Below are positions 1 to 10,810 of a stretch of DNA of 64,000 nucleotides, piece by piece. The DNA comes from Nilaparvata lugens (taxonomy: Eukaryota > Arthropoda > Insecta > Hemiptera > Delphacidae), in assembly GCF_014356525.2 (NCBI RefSeq), contig NC_052516.1, forward strand, positions 23,766,154 to 23,830,153, in the 5' to 3' direction. Position 1 is the stretch's first letter. Every line of letters begins with the position of its first letter. A program made the position numbers and the translations under genes. Under the pieces are notes generated by a model. The model saw only the letters and a program-made list of their open reading frames with translations. It was not told the origin of the DNA and searched no databases.

Positions 1-404
1 GTTTAAATAGTCAAGTTCCAATAATAGTCAGGTTTTTATATTGAAAAAACCCTTCAGAACTATTAGTTATCATGACAAAAAAAACAGTGATAAATCAAAT
101 AATTAGAGATTAAATCATCTTACCAGAGAATAGCTGCAAATCTATAGCAGGTTCTTACCTGTAACAAAAACAGATAAGATTAGTTACTTGAAACAAATGC
201 AATCATTTCACAAAATCCATATCAATGGGAATAAAGCACCTTAGATATTCTCTTAATAGTCTTTATTATTATTTATCTTATAATTTGAAACAAATGCTAC
301 TTCTTTAAAAATTCTATAATAATGAAAATGAAGCACCAAACTAGTTGTTTGACTGATTGAAAGATAATTTCTCGGTATTGTTATACTTATCAATCTCTAT
401 CTTT

Positions 405-692
405 TGGTAGAGGGTTAGTGGGAAGGATACTTCGAATATTCTTCCGGAAGAATGGACATTGATATGTCCAAAGCTCCGCCAATTTATGTAGATGCATGAC
501 AATATTATCTATTTTATTTATAGTTACTACAAATTGCTTTTTTCATATCATATACAGCTCAATAATATTATTTTCTTAATTTATATTTTGTAAATTCATC
601 TATAATTTTGCTGTATTGTGAGCTATTGTATATAAGTGTATAAGCCAGTATATATTGTGATCTACATAAATAAAGTACTCAGTCAATCAGTC
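405..692 (+). mobile_element. LINE 3' end fragment (same family as the 7.5-11.2 kb LINE)
   Basis: This 5'-truncated copy matches, on the opposite strand, the 3' untranslated part of the minus-strand LINE at 7503-8136. Shared landmarks in order are a TGGTAGAG...TTAGTGGGAAGGAT block, GGACATTGATATGTCC, the AATTTATGTAGATGCAT block, GTATAAGCCAGTATAT and AATAAAGTACTC. It ends in a (CAGT/CAAT)n tail, as expected of target-primed reverse transcription with a simple-repeat tail. Confidence 0.8.
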
Positions 693-1150
693 AACTATTC
701 ATTGGCCGTTTATCTTCTTTGAAGCATAGGCTTTGAACTTCGAATCGTAATTCATTTTGCAGTTTATTCATTGTACTGTGTGCAACACAACACGTCGTTA
801 CATAATCACCCAAATTGGATTGCAGATTCCTTCTATGAGAACGTATCATCATTAAATTTCTAGTTTGGTTACATTGAGAATGAATGAATATTATTTAAAT
901 AATAGAATGAATGGGACAATTGAAAAATCTTCATTGCTGGAAACAGTTGCAACGGAATCTCACAAAAATGCTCTCACTGAGAATGAAGCAGTGCACACTT
1001 GAATATCATGCTCTAGTAAATCGGAAATGTTTGCTCTGGAATGATTTTATCCGCTACTCTAATCTTTTTCAGCTTATTTTCCCTTCAGGGAGATGGATCG
1101 ATCCACTATCATCATGATCAACCGCTCAATCCAGCTACAAAATCCTGAGC
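693..1150. other. No recognisable feature
   Basis: AT-rich sequence between the LINE fragment and a GA-rich tract. A 68-codon open stretch at 911-1117 has no recognisable motif and no coding signature. Nothing else is supportable here. Confidence 0.5.
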
Positions 1151-1160
1151 AGTTACATTT

Positions 1161-1500
1161 TCAAGAGAGATAGAGAGAGAGGGAGAGAAAGAGTGAAAGA
1201 GAGAGAAGGAAGTGAGAAGCGGAGATGAAAAGTCCTCCAGCCATTTTTCCCAAAGCGCACGTCAATCGAAGTTATCTTTGGGTGGAGAGTTATTGGTGGA
1301 TGAAGGTAGGTCAAGTGAGAGCATCTCTCAAAAGTGACTAGAGAGAGAGGAAGAGTGTGGAGTGAGTAAGGGTGCAAGAGAGAGACGAGTAAAAAGGTTT
1401 GAAAAAAAGAGAAGAGAGTGGTAGAAAAAATTAGAAAAAGTGAGATAGGAAGAAAAAAATTCTGATGAAGGGTGAGAAAGAGTAGAATATACAGATGTAA
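1161..1500 (+). repeat. GA-rich (purine) low-complexity tract
   Basis: GAGA-rich top strand interrupted by less simple sequence. The 121-codon minus-strand open frame across it is a by-product of stop-poor CT-rich sequence. Confidence 0.7.
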
Positions 1501-1582
1501 AGAAATTGGAAATTGCATTTGTTCAAATGCTGATTAATGAATAATTATCATTAAACGGAAATACCAATTACATGAATCACCT

Positions 1583-1688
1583 CATTGAATTTCCATCTAG
1601 CTGTTTACTCTGTTGTCAATATTTGCAGTAGCAGAAGTCTTCGGGGTCAATTACAGCATTTTCTTGGGATTTTCGTTTAATATCAATC
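1583..1688 (+). repeat. SINE core fragment (TTCCATCTAGCTG family)
   Basis: Contains the conserved block seen at 15.7, 16.0, 19.4-19.9 and 20.8 kb: TTTCCATCTAGCTG, TGTTGTCAATATTTGCAG, AGCAGAAGTCTTCGGGGT, TTACAGCATT and GATTTTCGTTTAAT. The tRNA-like head is missing in this copy. Confidence 0.8.
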
Positions 1689-1917
1689 TTATTAGTAGAA
1701 TATACGATGCTGGCAGCAAGTAAATATTCCACATTTCTCAAAACTAATATAGTCAGCAAGTCATCATTTTAGTGTCAAAACTTGATGAAATATAAAATTG
1801 TGTGGACTGACTAGAAAAGACAGAGATATCAGTTTTATATGTATGATTGATATTTTATTTTGCTCGAATGAACCACTTCTTTTGCGTGATCAATGAACTA
1901 CGATGATCAAACAACCA

Positions 1918-1990
1918 TGCTCAAGGCGGGATGTGAACCCAAGACCAGATATCATCTACTGAAGCTGCGATCCTTTACTCTACTCAGCTT
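1918..1990 (-). repeat. tRNA-related SINE head (minus strand)
   Basis: Read on the minus strand, the segment has an A-box-like stretch (TAGCAAGCTGAGTAGAG) followed about 40 nt later by GGGTTCACATCCC, close to the RNA polymerase III B box. It does not fold convincingly as a functional tRNA, so a SINE head or tRNA relic is more likely. Confidence 0.45.
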
Positions 1991-2024
1991 GCTAGAATAC
2001 TGGATAAAAATGTACGTATCAGTG

Positions 2025-2211
2025 TACTACCACCGTAAACAAAGCCGTAGTGCATTCTGGTGACGTCAGCACAGGTAGGGCCCCTACACCAATGAAAATT
2101 CGATGATTTCAGCTGATCTATATCAGCTAGTGTTTTTATTGGTGTAGAAGCCCTAGCCTACCTTTGCTGACTTCACACAAATGCACTACGGCTTTGTTTA
2201 CGGTGGTAGTG
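2025..2211. mobile_element. Palindromic MITE, about 187 bp, 7-bp target duplication
   Basis: Terminal inverted repeats begin ACTACCACCGTAAACAAAG and extend through GCCGTAGTGCAT, with the second arm ending GGTGGTAGTG. The copy is flanked by ATCAGTG at 2018-2024 and 2212-2218, a perfect 7-bp direct repeat consistent with a target-site duplication. The interior has no ORF. Confidence 0.75.
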
Positions 2212-2514
2212 ATCAGTGAGGCTTGAACTCTAATACCAATAACCATTGTAAGGAAACCCAAATTTCAGTTTAGATTGAAATTCTAGTTTACTATGAATGA
2301 CATGAGTGATAATCACGATAAAATATTTTTTATCAGAACTACTTGAATCATCAATGAATGAATGAATGAAAGTGTTATCGTTATTCATTGTGGAATTGAA
2401 ATCAATCGTTATTCTGCGAGACGAGTTTTAATGACATTCAACATGGAAAAAATTTATTATTTATCATTATTATCTACAATTATTCACATGACACTAATGT
2501 AATAACATTGAAAG

Positions 2515-2640
2515 ATGAAATAATAAGGTAGTCCTTGTGCTATTTTTCTTCCAAATTTATAGGTGACAAAGTCCAAGATAAGGTTAGAATTTCACGTGTA
2601 CAAATTTTATGAAATTTTGGTCCAAAATAAACATTTAAAT
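2515..2640 (-). repeat. LINE 3'-tail fragment, GGGAGAGGAATAGCAC family
   Basis: A diverged minus-strand copy of the hairpin-bearing tail best seen at 7075, 36575 and 49160: AAGGTA..TCCTTGTGCTATTT..CTTCC followed by AAATTTA. Similar degraded copies lie at 3485, 26455 and 32640. Confidence 0.5.
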
Positions 2641-2974
2641 TATAAATTTTGAATTTAGATAAAAAATAATTATGATTTAAAAGTGAAACAAAACTATATG
2701 ATCAGAAAATAATAATCAATAACCATCTCATCAATCCACCAACACACTTTCCAGTACCCACGCATAAACAAAAAGCTCATGTCTGCATCATCTGCAATAA
2801 AATATTATCGTATCAATTTTTATACATTATAAATAGAACATTCTCGAGAGAGAATAAAAATATTATATATTTTTCAATAAGGATGACGAACATGGTATAG
2901 AAAGAAGAGGTGTGAGAGTGTATAAATTCCAATTCTTCAACTTCATTATTGGCGGGTCTTATACGGAAAACGAT

Positions 2975-3125
2975 GGAGCAGAGATAAACGATAGATGATA
3001 AACGATAAACGTTCAACGATAAACGATGAACAATGAACGATGAACGATAACCAATAAATGAAAAACGATAAACGAGAAACTCTAAACGATAAACGATAAC
3101 CGATGAACGATAAACTATAAACATT
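2975..3125. repeat. AACGATA-type minisatellite
   Basis: Short-period array of AAACGATA / AACGATGA variants. A second block of the same unit lies at 3765-3860. The minus-strand open frames that read through it (YRLSFIV-type repeats) are by-products. Confidence 0.85.
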
Positions 3126-3349
3126 CATTCATTCATTTATCGTATGAAACACTATAATCAAAATTTTAACATTTTAAATCATTAAAATACAGTATTTTTC
3201 AGTTATTAGTGATGATTTAGTGAAGTATTCTTATTTAATTTGGTTTTCAACTTTCCTAAGTTCTAAATTCCTAGTTTATACATATTTTGGACTCAAAATT
3301 GGACAAAAATCGTGAAGTGTTAACATAACCTATTTTTTGGAAAATTTCT

Positions 3350-3475
3350 ATCTAAATTTGGGTAAGGAACAGTTTTGGGCTTTCAGCCTGTTGTTCCTTC
3401 CCCAATCATCCATAGTTGAGAATGACATTGTAGCCAATGTATCAATGTATAAATGTATAAATAAATAAATCATAA
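3350..3475 (+). repeat. Retroelement 3' tail with hairpin and (AAAT)n end
   Basis: TGGGTAAGGAACAG ... CTGTTGTTCCTTCCCCA forms an imperfect stem, followed by GTATAAATGTATAAATAAATAAAT. The layout (stem-loop, spacer, short tandem tail) matches a non-LTR retroelement 3' end. A related minus-strand piece lies at 20040-20110. Confidence 0.5.
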
Positions 3476-3764
3476 TAACATTATGACATTGGAGAAAAAA
3501 CTAGGCTGAGCCTGTACTATTTCTCTCCAAAAATTTTGATAAAATGTTAATGTTGTCCAAAAGCTAGGTTTATGTAATCACACACTGCTTCGTCACTTGA
3601 TTTTTGGTCCAGGAATAATGAGTTGAAAATTTTGAATTTTGAAGGTTGATGTTATACTCTAAATGAATCACAGAATGTATCACAATGAATTAAAAATTTT
3701 AGAAATATTGCACTTATTTGAGAAATTTCTATACAAAATCAAAAACCCACTCACTATACTCACT

Positions 3765-3860
3765 AAACGATAAACGACAAAAGATAAACGATCAACAATA
3801 AACGATGAACGATTGACGATAAACGATAAACAAATAAACGATGAACAATAATCTATAAAC
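3765..3860. repeat. AACGATA-type minisatellite, second block
   Basis: Same unit as 2975-3125 (AAACGATAAACG with AACGATGA variants), separated by about 640 bp of unrelated sequence. Confidence 0.8.
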
Positions 3861-4713
3861 GAGTAGAATAAGTAGATGAATAGAATGATAAGAATGAGGA
3901 AAAGGAGAAGTTAAATACGTAGTATAACTGCACACAAGAGAGATAGCTAGAGAAGGCTTTGAAGACAAAACTCCGGCTAGAAGAGTATTACAAAAGACAA
4001 AATAAGTAATATTACCATCTCATTCCAAGTGGTATTACCATCTTATTCCAATTAGTAGTCCAAGCAACGGTTGTATTATGGAAGCTTTCAAAGTACAAGT
4101 TTAGTTCAAGTAGAGGAACGAGTATTCTGAATAACTGACGAGTATTGTGAATAGCTAACGAGTATTCTAAATTGTTCTCGAGTATACTAAATATCTCACG
4201 AGTGGCTCGGGAGATAATTTCTAGTGTTGTCCACTATAATAGATAGCGGTTCTAGTACGGTGCATGACCCATTGTGCAGTGTTGTTAGGTTAGAACAATG
4301 AACTACCATAATATCTTTGCTGGATGGACAAACTTGAGAGCTTGACAGTGGGTGGAAACCATGTTATAGTCTCCTTTCTTGGATTATTTATTTTTTAGGC
4401 AAAACATTCATTGTGGCAAAAAAGTGGATGAATAGTTATACTTCGAATAGTAGACGAAATGACTACTCCTAAGAATTTAATTGAATAATCTTATTATTCG
4501 AAAGGAATTCTCCAAGAGTACCAGTTGTTAATCTCTATAATTGAACAATCGAGAAGCTCAATTAATTTATTGAATGAGGAGACTATTGAGATGTTATTTA
4601 CAGTCTTGCTTTCTGTGTTCCAATGTTATTTTTTCCTACCTATCCATTATAAATTTCTTATGAGAATTGATTTATCAATGACTTTTTTGCTATCAACAAA
4701 TAGAAAGTAATAC

Positions 4714-4988
4714 CATAGAGAAACGATAGCATAAGTAGATATCCCATGGTATAGGGCGTTTATGTCGCAACTTTTACTGTTATCCCAAGCCGATAGTTCA
4801 TGTAGTTCTTTCCTATGCAGCTGTGTGACGCTGTTAGTCTCTCAAATTGTGCCGTTCATACACTCTCACCCCAACAAAACAGTAAAAATTAACAATAATC
4901 GACAGTAATCGGCTTGAGATAACAGTAAAAGTTGCGACATAAATACCCTATACCATGGGATATCTACTTACGCTATTGTTTCTCTATG
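4714..4988 (+). mobile_element. MITE, CATAGAGAAAC family, copy 1 (7-bp TSD)
   Basis: 275 bp with terminal inverted repeats of about 75 bp starting CATAGAGAAACGATAG and containing ATATCCCATGGTATAGGG and GTCGCAACTTTTACTG. Flanks are GTAATAC (4707-4713) and GTAGTAC (4989-4995), a 7-bp duplication with one mismatch. The other arm of the surrounding foldback (near 5400-5415) shows the uninterrupted site. CA-initial TIRs and a 7-bp duplication are compatible with the P superfamily, but no transposase is present, so that assignment is an inference. Confidence 0.85.
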
Positions 4989-5429
4989 GTAGTACTCTCT
5001 TGATACTGTATAATTTATCTTCCAGTCATGATAAAGTAATCAAATCAGTATAAGTGATAATTGAATACTTTTTGTAGTTGAGAAGTTGATATTGTGGTAA
5101 TTATTCATATTGAATGGAAAGGCTAGGAGATTGTCAAAACCACAGATTTTATTAAAAGTACAAAAGCTGGTTTCGGTTGTTACACCATTATGAGTTTATC
5201 GGAGATTGACAATGGTGTAACAACCGAAACCGGTCTTTCTACTTTCAATAGAATCTGTGGTTTTTGACAATTTCCTAGTATTTTCATTCAATATGAATAA
5301 TTACCACAATATCAACTTCTCAACTACAAAAAGTATTCAATTATCACTTATACTGATTTGATTACTTTATCATGACTGGGAGATATACAGTATCAAGAGA
5401 GTATTAAATTCTATTTGTTGATAGCAAAA

Positions 5430-6039
5430 TAGTATATTTTGCACCTAGAGCAGAAAATGAGATTTTTCCGGCTCGAAATCGGTTTTCAAGTCCGAGGCCG
5501 TAGGCCGAGGACTAGAAAAGATTGAGAGCCAGAAAAACATTTTTTGCCCATGGTGCGAACGCTATTTTTCGCCACACAGAAGAATAAACAATATATATTA
5601 TATAATAATAATTGTTCACTGAGCACTTCCGGAAGCAGAAGTGAAAGGTCATAGCTCTAGCAAATCTGAAGTAATCTGAATATCAGTAAACTGTCCAAGT
5701 ATTTTTATTTTATTCTGATTTGTCTAAATAACCTAAAAGATTATTTTCAATTATGTGGGAGGTTGAGTTTCTACTTTTTTATTCTATCAAATGACAATAA
5801 GATGATATTATTATTAATGTTTTAATTATTGAATAATGAACAAAAATAATGAAAAATTTTTTTGATCAGCTGTTTTTTTATCACCTTTCTTAGTTCCACG
5901 TTAGCGGCTGGAAAGGTTACTCTTCCCGGCCTAGGCCGGAAAGAAACCTGTTCGGACGTCAGACGAGATTCGTCTGCAAAAAATGTCTTTCAGATCTACG
6001 TAGGGACAGAAAAACAGCTGCTTTCTGTGCAGTGTAGCG
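5430..6039 (+). mobile_element. 610-bp non-autonomous element, copy 1
   Basis: Inserted in the right arm of the foldback. It begins TAGTATATTTTGCACC and ends GCAGTGTAGCG. A second copy lies inverted at about 20196-20763. The two share GAAAATGAGATTTT, the CTAGAAAAGATTGAGAGCC block, CACTTCCGGAAGCAGAAG, TCAGCTGTTTTT and GGCCTAGGCCGGAAAG. Ends are weakly inverted (TTTTGCACC / TTTTCGCTACAC). An internal 67-codon frame at 5862-6065 is not conserved as protein. Superfamily not identified. Confidence 0.75.
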
Positions 6040-6289
6040 AAAAGTCATTAACAAATCAATTTTGATAAGAAATTTATAATAGATAGGTTGGTAAAAATTG
6101 CATTGGAACACAGAAAGCAAGACTGTAAATAACTTGATATCAATTTAGATGGAGAATATATTGGGGAAATGTTAAAAGAACTGGAACAAAAATTAAGACC
6201 TCTCCACTAAGATAACTCTCTATGACCATGATCATGTTGTGAAAAATGAGAACCTGTGTGTAGAGCAGTTTTGAGAGTGATACGAATCA

Positions 6290-7030
6290 TAAGGAGCGAT
6301 AAGGAGGTGGAAGAAGAATGAAGAAGAGGTGGAAGAAGAGAGTGAGGCTAGTGAGGAGCAGGAAGAGAATGAGAAGGAGGGGGAGAAGGTGATAAAGGAT
6401 GATGAGGAGGAGAAGGAGTTTTGGTAGGAGGATGAGAAGAAAAGTAGGGGGTAGAAAAGGAGATTTGGGAGGAGCAAAAGGAGGTTCAGGTGAAGAAGGA
6501 GAAAGAGGTAGGAAAGTGAACACGATCAGTCAGTCGGTCGATGTGATGGAATTAATCTTTTCCCAAACTGCTCAACGTGTGGAATTGACGGAATTCGTCA
6601 GGGATTGGAAAGAGAGAGAGAGAGAGTGAGAGAGAGATTGAGATTACTAAAACGAGGTAAGTGATCGCATGCTTAAGGAGAAAAACATCAGAGCTATATG
6701 GAGAGTGAGAGAGGGTGAGTGAAATAGAAGAGAAGAGAGAGTGAGAGAGGGTGAGTGAAATAGAGGAGAAGAGAGAGAGAGTGAAATGGTGAAGAGGGAG
6801 AGAAAGTGAGAGAGAAGAAGGAACCTGGCTTCTGAAGCAGATGAGAGTGTGATATCGGAAAGGAAATGTGGAAAAGAAGAAGACGATAGATGGAATCCAA
6901 AATTTCTGAGAACTGCCTCAGGCCTGTAACGAGACGAAAAACAAGAAGAAGGGGAAGGAGAAGGAGGAGGAAAAGAAGAAGAAGAAGAAGAAGAAGAAGA
7001 AGAAGAAGAAGAAGAAGAAGAAGAAGGAGA
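6290..7030 (+). repeat. Purine-rich low-complexity block ending in (GAA)n
   Basis: GAGG, AGAAGG and GAGAGA-type repeats, including a roughly 45-bp duplication near 6705-6780 (GAGAGTGAGAGAGGGTGAGTGAAATAG twice, in part), then about 17 uninterrupted GAA triplets at 6975-7025. All open frames here are compositional. Confidence 0.85.
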
Positions 7031-7049
7031 ATAAACCTAACCTAAACTT

Positions 7050-7175
7050 TAACTACTTCGGACTATGTTGTGTTATCTAAATCTGAGAGAGGAATAGCAC
7101 AAGGTTACCTTATTTTTCCTCTCCCTATCAGTTTGATAATGAAGCCTACACATTGAACAAATGAATAAATGATAA
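7050..7175 (+). repeat. LINE 3' tail with stem-loop, GGGAGAGGAATAGCAC family
   Basis: GAGAGAGGAATAGCACAAGG ... TTTTTCCTCTCCC pairs as an imperfect hairpin, followed by a spacer and (GAATAAAT)-type tail. Near-identical layout recurs on the plus strand at 36550-36670 and 49130-49245. Confidence 0.65.
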
Positions 7176-7502
7176 TAGAGAATAAGGAGGACATTAGAAG
7201 AATATGTAGGAAAATATTGATGAAAAGAAAGAGGAAAGAGATGAGAAAGAAGAAGAAGAGAAATAAAAATGGGACGTAGACCAGCTAGAAGTGTGAATGT
7301 ATTTAGAGAGGAACGAAAGACAATGTAAAGAGTTTTTGTATAATTGAAGAATGACAAGGAATAGGACAAAGTACGACAAAGATGGTATGGGGAGGAGAAG
7401 GAATGGGTGGAGGTTGAGGATTAGGTGGAGAAGGAGTAGGAGGAAGAGGTGATAAAGAGGGGTGAGAGGGAAGATGTGTTGAAGAAGGAGAAGAAGAGTG
7501 AA
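7170..7502 (+). repeat. Purine-rich low-complexity sequence
   Basis: Degenerate GAGAAG/GGAGAAGG-rich DNA abutting the LINE 3' end. Minus-strand frames encoding S/P/L-rich peptides are not genes. Confidence 0.7.
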
Positions 7503-8135
7503 AAGGAGGAGGATTGATTGATTGATTGAGTACTTTATTCATGTAGATTACAATATATACTGGCTTATACACTTATATACAATAGCTTACAATACAGCAA
7601 AATTATAGATGAATTTACATAATATAGACTAAGAAAATAATTATTAAACTGTATATGATATGAAAAAGCAATTTGTAATATAATAACTATAGATAATAAT
7701 CATATTGTTATGCATCTACATAAATTGGCGGAGCTTTGGACATATCAATGTCCATTCTTCGGAAAGAATATTAAAAATATCCTCCCCACTAACTCTCTAC
7801 CAAACGTTAATTTCGTTATTTAAACTAAGGATTTATTTATTAATGGAAATATTGTAAAAGTTTTAATCAATATGAATATTTAAGAGAAAAAAAAACAGAA
7901 AATTGATAAAGTAAAATAATTATATAGGTAGATAAGATCAAATAATTGATTAATAAAATGAAGTAGGCTGAAAGTAGATCAGGGTAATCAACTTTCAGTA
8001 ATATACAGCAGTATACAGTGGATAAGTGAAATAACATGAGTTTATATAATATATATATATATACAATTCGTTCTATAACAGGTTTAAAGGTTTGTATTTG
8101 TGGGATGGGTGGGGGATGGTTGTCATGTGATCGTT

Positions 8136-8341
8136 CTAGGGCCGGACAGTTTCAGTCATTTGTTCCAAAAGATGTTTTTTTAAAGTCAGGATGAAGCTCG
8201 CTCGGCTCTCGATGGACCTGATAGAAACAGGAAGTGCATTCCATGCACGACAGGCACTGACTAAGAAGGATTTTGTGAAAATAGTAGTTCGATGATTGGG
8301 TATCCTTAAAGTACTTTCTCCGGTTCTAGTATGTGAAGCAT
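8136..8341 (-). pseudogene. LINE ORF2, C-terminal tail (frameshifted from the RT piece)
   Basis: Reading the minus strand from about 8340 in a frame shifted from the upstream RT piece gives an open run containing RIPNHRT, SFLVSACRAWNALP and LKKHLLEQ, ending at a TAG at 8136-8138. The ACRAWNALP-type segment is typical of the end of CR1/Jockey-type ORF2 proteins. It therefore marks the true end of the ancestral ORF, about 200 bp beyond where the preceding frame terminates (8342). A one-base-type frameshift near 8342 separates the two. Confidence 0.75.
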
Positions 8342-9289
8342 CTATCCTCCTACCTTCAGAGACAATTTGAAATCATCTTTAAAATAGTTCGGATTACCGT
8401 ATTTCAAGATATCTCTAACAAGCTTGACTATTCGAAAAAGCCTCTGATCGGGAAGCTTCAATGTTGAACTAGCAATGTGGGCTGGGGTGATATGATCATG
8501 GCGTTGGAGAGAGTAGACGAAACGTAGACAATAATTTTGGCAACGCTGTAGTTTATCATTCAGAGTGACTTGCATATCGTTAAGAACAGAATTACAATAC
8601 ATTAAATGTGGGAAGATGAGAGATTGAACCAATAATAATTTAATGTTTCTAGGGAGGATATCGTGCATTTTCTTCAATGCATGCATGGCTGAGAATACCT
8701 TTTTACAAGTTTTGTTCACTTGTTCTGACCAGTCAAGAGTATTATTCATAATAATGCCTAAATTTTTAACTGAGCTACAGTAAGGAATGTCATTACCGTC
8801 TACACTAATTTTGTGAATCGATTCAAGGTCAATATTGTTTATAAGACGAGAATATCCAATTATAATGGGTTGTGTTTTGATGGGATTAAGCTTAAGGCCA
8901 TTTTTCTTTGTCCATTCCACTATCGAATTGATATCCTGATTCATTATTCCAACTGTTTCATTAATTTTTGTTATGGGACAGCTTAAATAGATTTGAAGGT
9001 CGTCTGCATAAGTATGGAAACTGGAGAATTTGATAATGGAAGAAAGGTCATTAGCATACAAAGTGAAGAGGAGAGGGCCTAAAATTGAACCTTGTGGTAC
9101 TCCATGCATAACGTTTTTCCAAGTTGACTTTTTGTCACCGACAGATACACATTGTTTCCTACCTAATAGATAGGATTTAAACCAAACTAACGAGTTGTGA
9201 CTGAAACCAAGAATAGCCAACTTATTCAGAAGGACTGTAGGACTGAAGGACTGTATGATCAACAGTATCGAATGCTTTAGAAAAATCAA
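8342..9289 (-). pseudogene. LINE ORF2, reverse transcriptase palm/thumb piece
   Basis: A 315-codon open run. Residues about 63-76 read HGVPQGSILGPLLF (RT motif B region). Residues 94-97 are YADD, the catalytic motif C, at 9010-8999, followed by LQIYL. NGLKLNPIKTQ follows as motif D. The rest resembles the thumb and connection region of CR1/Jockey-type RTs. The first 20 or so residues overlap the preceding piece in another frame, showing a frameshift around 9225-9285. The catalytic residues visible here are intact, but the fragment lacks motif A and cannot act alone. Confidence 0.9.
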
Positions 9290-9473
9290 ATAGGGTGAGG
9301 ATGGTGCATTTTCTTTGGTCCATAGCTAACCTTATATCATCAGTGACACGAAGCAGAGCTGTCTCAGTTGAATGGAATTTTCTAAAGCCTGATTGAAAGT
9401 TATGAAGCTTACTATTGTTGTCTAGAAATTTTACAACTTGAGCATGAATGAGTCTTTCTAGCACTTTGGACAA
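9222..9473 (-). pseudogene. LINE ORF2, reverse transcriptase fingers/motif A piece
   Basis: Contains VLERLIHAQV, NFQSGFRKFHSTETALL (RT motif 2 region) and LFDFSKAFDTVDH. The last carries the first catalytic aspartate (motif A). It runs into a frameshift at the 3' side; the next piece (8342-9289) continues the domain. These motifs are standard for non-LTR RTs. Confidence 0.88.
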
Positions 9474-9532
9474 TGCAGGTAAAATACTGATTGGTCTAAA
9501 ATCCTCAACTTTATTGGGTGATGGAACTTTAT

Positions 9533-9925
9533 TTAGAGGGCGAACCAGAGCAAACTTCCAGTTTTCAGGGAAAATGCCTTCTTCAAGTGACTTGTTGAAA
9601 ATGTATGTAATGGTGGTAAAACAGCAAATAACATCTTCTTGATAAATTTAATAGGAATTTTGTCTACACCCGTAGCATTACTATGAATACGTTGAATTGC
9701 TCTGAAAGTGTCTTCTTCTGAGATTGGATGGAAATGAAATTGATCAGTGATTGGTAAATCTAAGTTTGTAACCTGCTCTTCAAGATCATCTATATGATTA
9801 GCAATGACAACTTCGTCGCGTTGGTTAGAGTGTGAAACGAAATGGTCATTTATATTATTCAATGGTAAGTCAATTTGTGGATTCGATTCTGTTTGCCAAG
9901 CCCGAATTCTTTTATTCCCTGCCAA
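9533..9925 (-). pseudogene. LINE ORF2, linker and N-terminal RT piece
   Basis: Toward its C-terminus it has a NATGVDKIPIKFIKK stretch, matching the G-x-D-x-I/L-P region at the start of non-LTR RT domains. The upstream part (NDHFVSH ... PISEEDTFRAI) fits the linker between endonuclease and RT. It ends in a frame break before motif 2 resumes at 9473. Confidence 0.8.
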
Positions 9926-9964
9926 AGTGATTTAGAGTCTTGTCTATGTTTGTCATAAACGAAT

Positions 9965-10495
9965 TCAAGTACCTAATCTTTGAGTTCCGTAATTCTGTTT
10001 AACCCTATTTCTAAGGCTCCTATACTCTATCAAACTGTCCAAGTCAAATGTCTTTTTAAATTTTCTATGTGCTTTGTCTCTACGTCCCATCATCTTAAGT
10101 ATGTCTTCAGTCATCCACGGTACTCGTCGTTTTCTATTAATCCTCCTTGTCACATAAGGTGCATGTTTGTCATACAAAGTCAAAGTCCAATTCTCGAAAG
10201 TCTTGACCATGTCATCAACTGAGGGTAATGCTTCAATTTGATGCCATGGAGTCTGAGCCACATCAGTCAGGAAGGCGGCTTCATCAAAGTTTTTGAAGTC
10301 TCTATAAGTGATAATTTTCTGTTCTGGCTTGGGTATCTTATGGGAAAGTACACAGTAGATCAAATCATGTCTAGAAATAGCTGGGACTGAGATTTGGCCT
10401 GCTTGAACAACCTCATTGGGATCACTAACAATGAGAAGGTCAATGTGTGTCTGATTCATTAGTATGATGAGTTGGATCGAGGGTAAAATAGTCAT
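9965..10495 (-). pseudogene. LINE ORF2, C-terminal endonuclease and linker piece
   Basis: Contains IDLLIVSDPNEV and PAISRHDLIYCVL, the S-x-H-D-L/I signature near the C-terminus of the AP-like endonuclease. Downstream comes RRINRKRRVPWMTEDI and a basic RRDKAHRKFKKT stretch typical of the linker region in Jockey/CR1 elements. Separated by a frameshift from the GDMN piece immediately upstream. Confidence 0.82.
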
Positions 10496-10497
10496 GT

Positions 10498-10713
10498 TTA
10501 GGCATTGGAAAATGTAGTCAGTTGAAAGTAGTCAAAGTTACGATTCGTCATGTTCAAGTCGGTGTTCATATCCCCCATAACTAGTATACGGTTATAACAA
10601 GGCATAAGAGAAAGCAAGGCATTTTCGAAATCTGTGAAATGACCTTTTTGGTGGGCGATAACAGATACCAACGAGTAATTTATCATACTAGATAAGGATA
10701 ATTCAAGTAGCAT
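10498..10713 (-). pseudogene. LINE ORF2, central endonuclease piece
   Basis: Contains RILVMGDMNTDL, the G-D-x-N motif of AP-like endonucleases (catalytic Asp and Asn), preceded by the usual hydrophobic stretch. The frame breaks at both sides. Confidence 0.82.
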
Positions 10714-10810
10714 AAACTCTGGTCTGGAACATACTCTTGTTTAGATGTGATTAAAACTTTTGTTTTGATACCATCTTTCACATAAATTGCTACACCCCCA
10801 CAAGCTTTAT

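Larger units (their letters stand above)
4590..6135. mobile_element. Foldback element with both arms interrupted by later insertions
   Basis: Two long inverted arms meet near 5195-5215. The left arm is 4590-4713 plus 4989-5190. The right arm is 5215-5429 plus 6040-6135. Matching landmarks include TTACAGTCTTGCTTTCTGTG (left) with its complement near 6110-6130, GCTATCAACAAATAGAA with TTCTATTTGTTGATAGC, and GTAACAACCGAAACCGGT near the centre. Removing the insertions at 4714-4988 and 5430-6039 restores collinear arms, so each arm serves as the empty-site reference for the other's insertion. No ORF of note. Confidence 0.8.

Noticed and set aside
5862..6065. 67-codon frame, and an overlapping-type frame at 20100-20330
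   Set aside because: Both fall in copies of the same non-autonomous element but are read in opposite senses relative to it, so no conserved protein is implied.
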